Below are positions 62,022 to 64,000 of a stretch of 64,000 nt of DNA, piece by piece. Within the stretch, counting starts at the first letter, position 1, and the number at the start of each line of letters is the position of its first letter. Made by a program: the position numbers and the translations under genes. The DNA is from Rhodamnia argentea. Taxonomy: Eukaryota; Streptophyta; Magnoliopsida; Myrtales; Myrtaceae. The stretch is taken from NCBI RefSeq assembly GCF_020921035.1, contig NC_063151.1:6572001-6636000 (forward strand), read 5' to 3'. The notes under the pieces were generated by a model. It saw nothing but the letters and a program-made list of their open reading frames with translations. It made no database searches and had not been told where the DNA came from.

Positions 62022-62579
62022 TTCTAATAACGGAAAAAAAAAAATAACGTTAGGCAAATACTAACTAGTAGGTTAGATAATAGCAAAATTATCCAAAACA
62101 ACATCTTTTCCAAATCAATTGATTTTCACAGAATCTTACCAAATTAATCTATGATTATTCAACCTCTTCCCAAATCCTTCGCTTCAGCAATATACCCTCG
62201 AGCTTCCGCAAAACAGCCCATACATCAACTTTAGTTCAATGGAACTCTATCTATCAATGACTCAAGTCCCTAACACCAAAGTTTGACTTCACAAATTTTG
62301 CTCCAAGCTCGCCAACCAAATTATGTTTCGCAACCTCTCTTTCGTGGGCTCTTTTCGCATGCTTTGATTTATACTTTTGAGAAACAACCTTGTCTTAGTC
62401 AAAAGCTACGTTGACATCCAACTCATGACTGAAGATGATCTCATTAAGTCATCGGAAAATCGTAGAGAACTTGTCGACAATCGCTTCTTAACCTCCAAAG
62501 CCCTAAGCTACGACACCATCGATTGTTTAAACCGAAAATGAAAATTACAAACCCAAACTTTTGAAAAAATTTAAACAAG

Positions 62580-62682
62580 TTGTAGACGATCATGGATGAA
62601 TACATACCTTCGCAAATTGCGAAGCAAATTTGTAAATTTTTTGTTGTAGATGATCATGGATGAATACATACCTTCAATTGCA
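62580..62682. repeat. Direct duplication near the Harbinger end
   Basis: 'gatcatggatgaatacatac' occurs twice, about 60 bases apart, with similar flanks ('tgtagacgatc' and 'tgtagatgatc'). Confidence 0.7.
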
Positions 62683-62899
62683 GCAAGTTGTAAACGTGAA
62701 AAAAAAATTGTAGAAGCAAGCTGTCACATGGGTGAAAGAGTGCGTGAAAGAAGGGATAGGATTTCTAAAAATTAACTTTTATATAACGGATAAGAGAAAT
62801 CATATCCGACCTTATCCTACCTCCTCCCTCAATTTTTTAGTTATATCCTTATTCCGCTTATCTATCCGGCACTTCCAAACACATATGTAAACATATCCT

Positions 62900-63702
62900 A
62901 TTTTGAGTTTTATACGGACGACCAAAAGCAGTTTAAGCGAACTCGTAAAAAAATTTGTAGGAAAAAGAGACTCCTTGTCCTTTGTGTTTGTTTTCTTTAG
63001 GGTTTTCTTAAGAGATTCATTTCAAGCGAACATGTGTTGGGCCACTTGGCGACGGCAAGAAAGACGACACAAATCCCCCGTTCGTGCCGTCCGAGACTCG
63101 TCCTGTCCCGTCCCGTCCCGTCCCGAGTCCTTTTCTTCTCCTGAATGCAGACCAAAAATGGGTTTCACTCCTCTGCCATCACTGTTCATCGCTTCCCTGT
63201 TTTTTTCCGCTCTTCTTAAGGGAACTGTTTGTTCATGCAGTGGCGCGATTCAGATGTTTCAAAAGCCTCCGAAACATACTTCGATCGGCGAAGAAGGATT
63301 CTCATCTGGAATTGGAAACGTTGGTGTTGGTGCGATCTTGATCTTGATGAACCCTCTCTGCCTCACCTAATGGAAACAACAACACCACCACCCCCCCCTC
63401 TGCTTCCACCAACAACCACACTAAACACTCGCTAAAAGCACAGCATATAAAACAAGATCTAGTCACCTAATCCCATCTTTTTGCGTCCGATGCAAGCATT
63501 TTCCGTATTCTTTCCAATCGTGCCAAGACAAAAAGGAGGTGAAGCAGCTGACTTTTGCATTGTACCCATTTGAAAAAATGCACAGCGAGGTGCGTATAAT
63601 TGGGCTTTCGTCACCCCCTTTCTCTCCATCGCCTTTTGGTGTTTCCCTTTCCTGTCTATCCCGTCTTTCACTCTCGCTCCCGCTTTCAGTCCCGTTGACG
63701 CC
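62900..63702. other. Upstream region of the right-edge gene
   Basis: Contains a pentanucleotide (TCCCG)n run near 63104-63126 and a CT/CA-rich stretch. A plus-strand frame (62903-63370) includes a hydrophobic run FTPLPSLFIASLFFSALL, but no domain follows, so it is not called. Confidence 0.35.
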
Positions 63703-63898
63703 ATGGATTCTTGCAACTCTTCCACTGACAGGAGATCAGGTGATTGAGCCTATGGTCTTTGCCGTTTGTTTCTCCCCTTCTGGTGTCTGATGTTCGTAAA
63801 GTTTGGAACTTTTATTTTCTTTTTCTTGGGGTGCAGATGCTTCGGAGGTTGGAAATGCAAGTGACTCCAAAGTTCATGTGTTCTCGTCGTCATCCGAG
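63703..63898 (+). CDS. 5' end of an unrecognised gene, cut by the window edge
   Basis: An ATG at 63703 begins MDSCNSSTDRRS; exon 1 ends at 63739 before GTGATTG. After a short intron ending in TTGGGGTGCAG, exon 2 (63837-63898) continues in frame, ASEVGNASDSKVHVFSSSSE, and meets a donor GTAGGT. Frame agreement and ordinary splice signals suggest a real gene start. The visible 33 residues are Ser-rich and point to no family. Confidence 0.45.
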
Positions 63899-64000
63899 GT
63901 AGGTAAAACCCATCACGATATTTCCCTCGACCCTGGTTGTCGGCGCTTGATCTTTTCAGTTATGGGCATGTGTTTTAGTATTTTGAGTTGGATCAAAATC

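Larger units (their letters stand above)
58300..62900 (-). mobile_element. PIF/Harbinger DNA transposon, decayed
   Basis: A Myb/SANT-like gene and a DDE transposase lie on the same strand, the two-gene content of PIF/Harbinger elements. Sequence next to each side shows diverged inverted similarity (left 'agtcggatattctcatatcc', right as reverse complement 'ggtcggatatgatttctctt'), probably subterminal repeats; exact ends and the 3-bp target duplication could not be fixed. Both genes are disrupted, and a MITE sits inside the transposase. Confidence 0.75.

Noticed and set aside
62903-63370. Plus-strand frame of 155 codons with a hydrophobic run
   Set aside because: No recognised domain, contains the TCCCG repeat, and lies just upstream of a better-supported gene start.
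1-64000. CRISPR arrays, bacterial operons, plastid or mitochondrial DNA insertions
   Set aside because: The window is plant nuclear DNA; no regular spacer arrays or recognisable organelle gene stretches were seen.

Overview
The window is nuclear DNA from a flowering plant, almost certainly a core eudicot. The genes have many short introns with GT..AG borders, the intergenic DNA is AT-rich and full of small inverted-repeat transposons, and there is a PIF/Harbinger element. The repeat style (AT-rich inverted arms around a GC-rich GGCGAGGGTC-type core) resembles woody Myrtaceae such as Eucalyptus; that is an impression, not a demonstration.

Left part (1-39 kb) is a gene block. In order: an ERF transcriptional repressor with AP2 domain and two EAR motifs (minus, 7952-8614); an intronless P-class PPR protein (plus, 13058-14641); a small spliced organelle ribosomal L33-like gene (minus, 15061-15930); plastid ribosomal protein S20 (minus, 17525-19537, three exons); a 17-exon ARM-repeat protein of the PSMD5 proteasome-assembly family (minus, 21828-30442, 520 aa once spliced); and a NAM/CUC-type NAC factor with a miR164 site (minus, 36747-38741). 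From memory, Arabidopsis At3g15210 (ERF4), At3g15200 (PPR), At3g15190 (RPS20), At3g15180 (ARM/PSMD5-like) and At3g15170 (CUC1) lie in this same order. The L33-like gene is the one member I do not know from that Arabidopsis interval.

Middle part (39.3-54.9 kb) has no gene I can support. It holds several inverted-repeat elements (MITE-like), simple repeats and a diverged direct duplication of about 220 bp.

Right part (54.9-64 kb) has a seven-exon tyrosine aminotransferase-family gene (plus, 54936-57842, 413 aa). A decayed PIF/Harbinger transposon (about 58.3-62.9 kb) follows, with a Myb/SANT gene and a DDE transposase, both broken; another MITE is nested inside the transposase. The probable first two exons of a gene that runs off the right edge come last.

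The genes do not form one pathway. They are two developmental or stress transcription factors, three proteins of organelle gene expression, a proteasome assembly factor and an aromatic amino-acid aminotransferase. Exon borders were read by eye from splice consensus and frame continuity, without transcript data. No radically new system was found; the least familiar coding locus is the L33-like gene.
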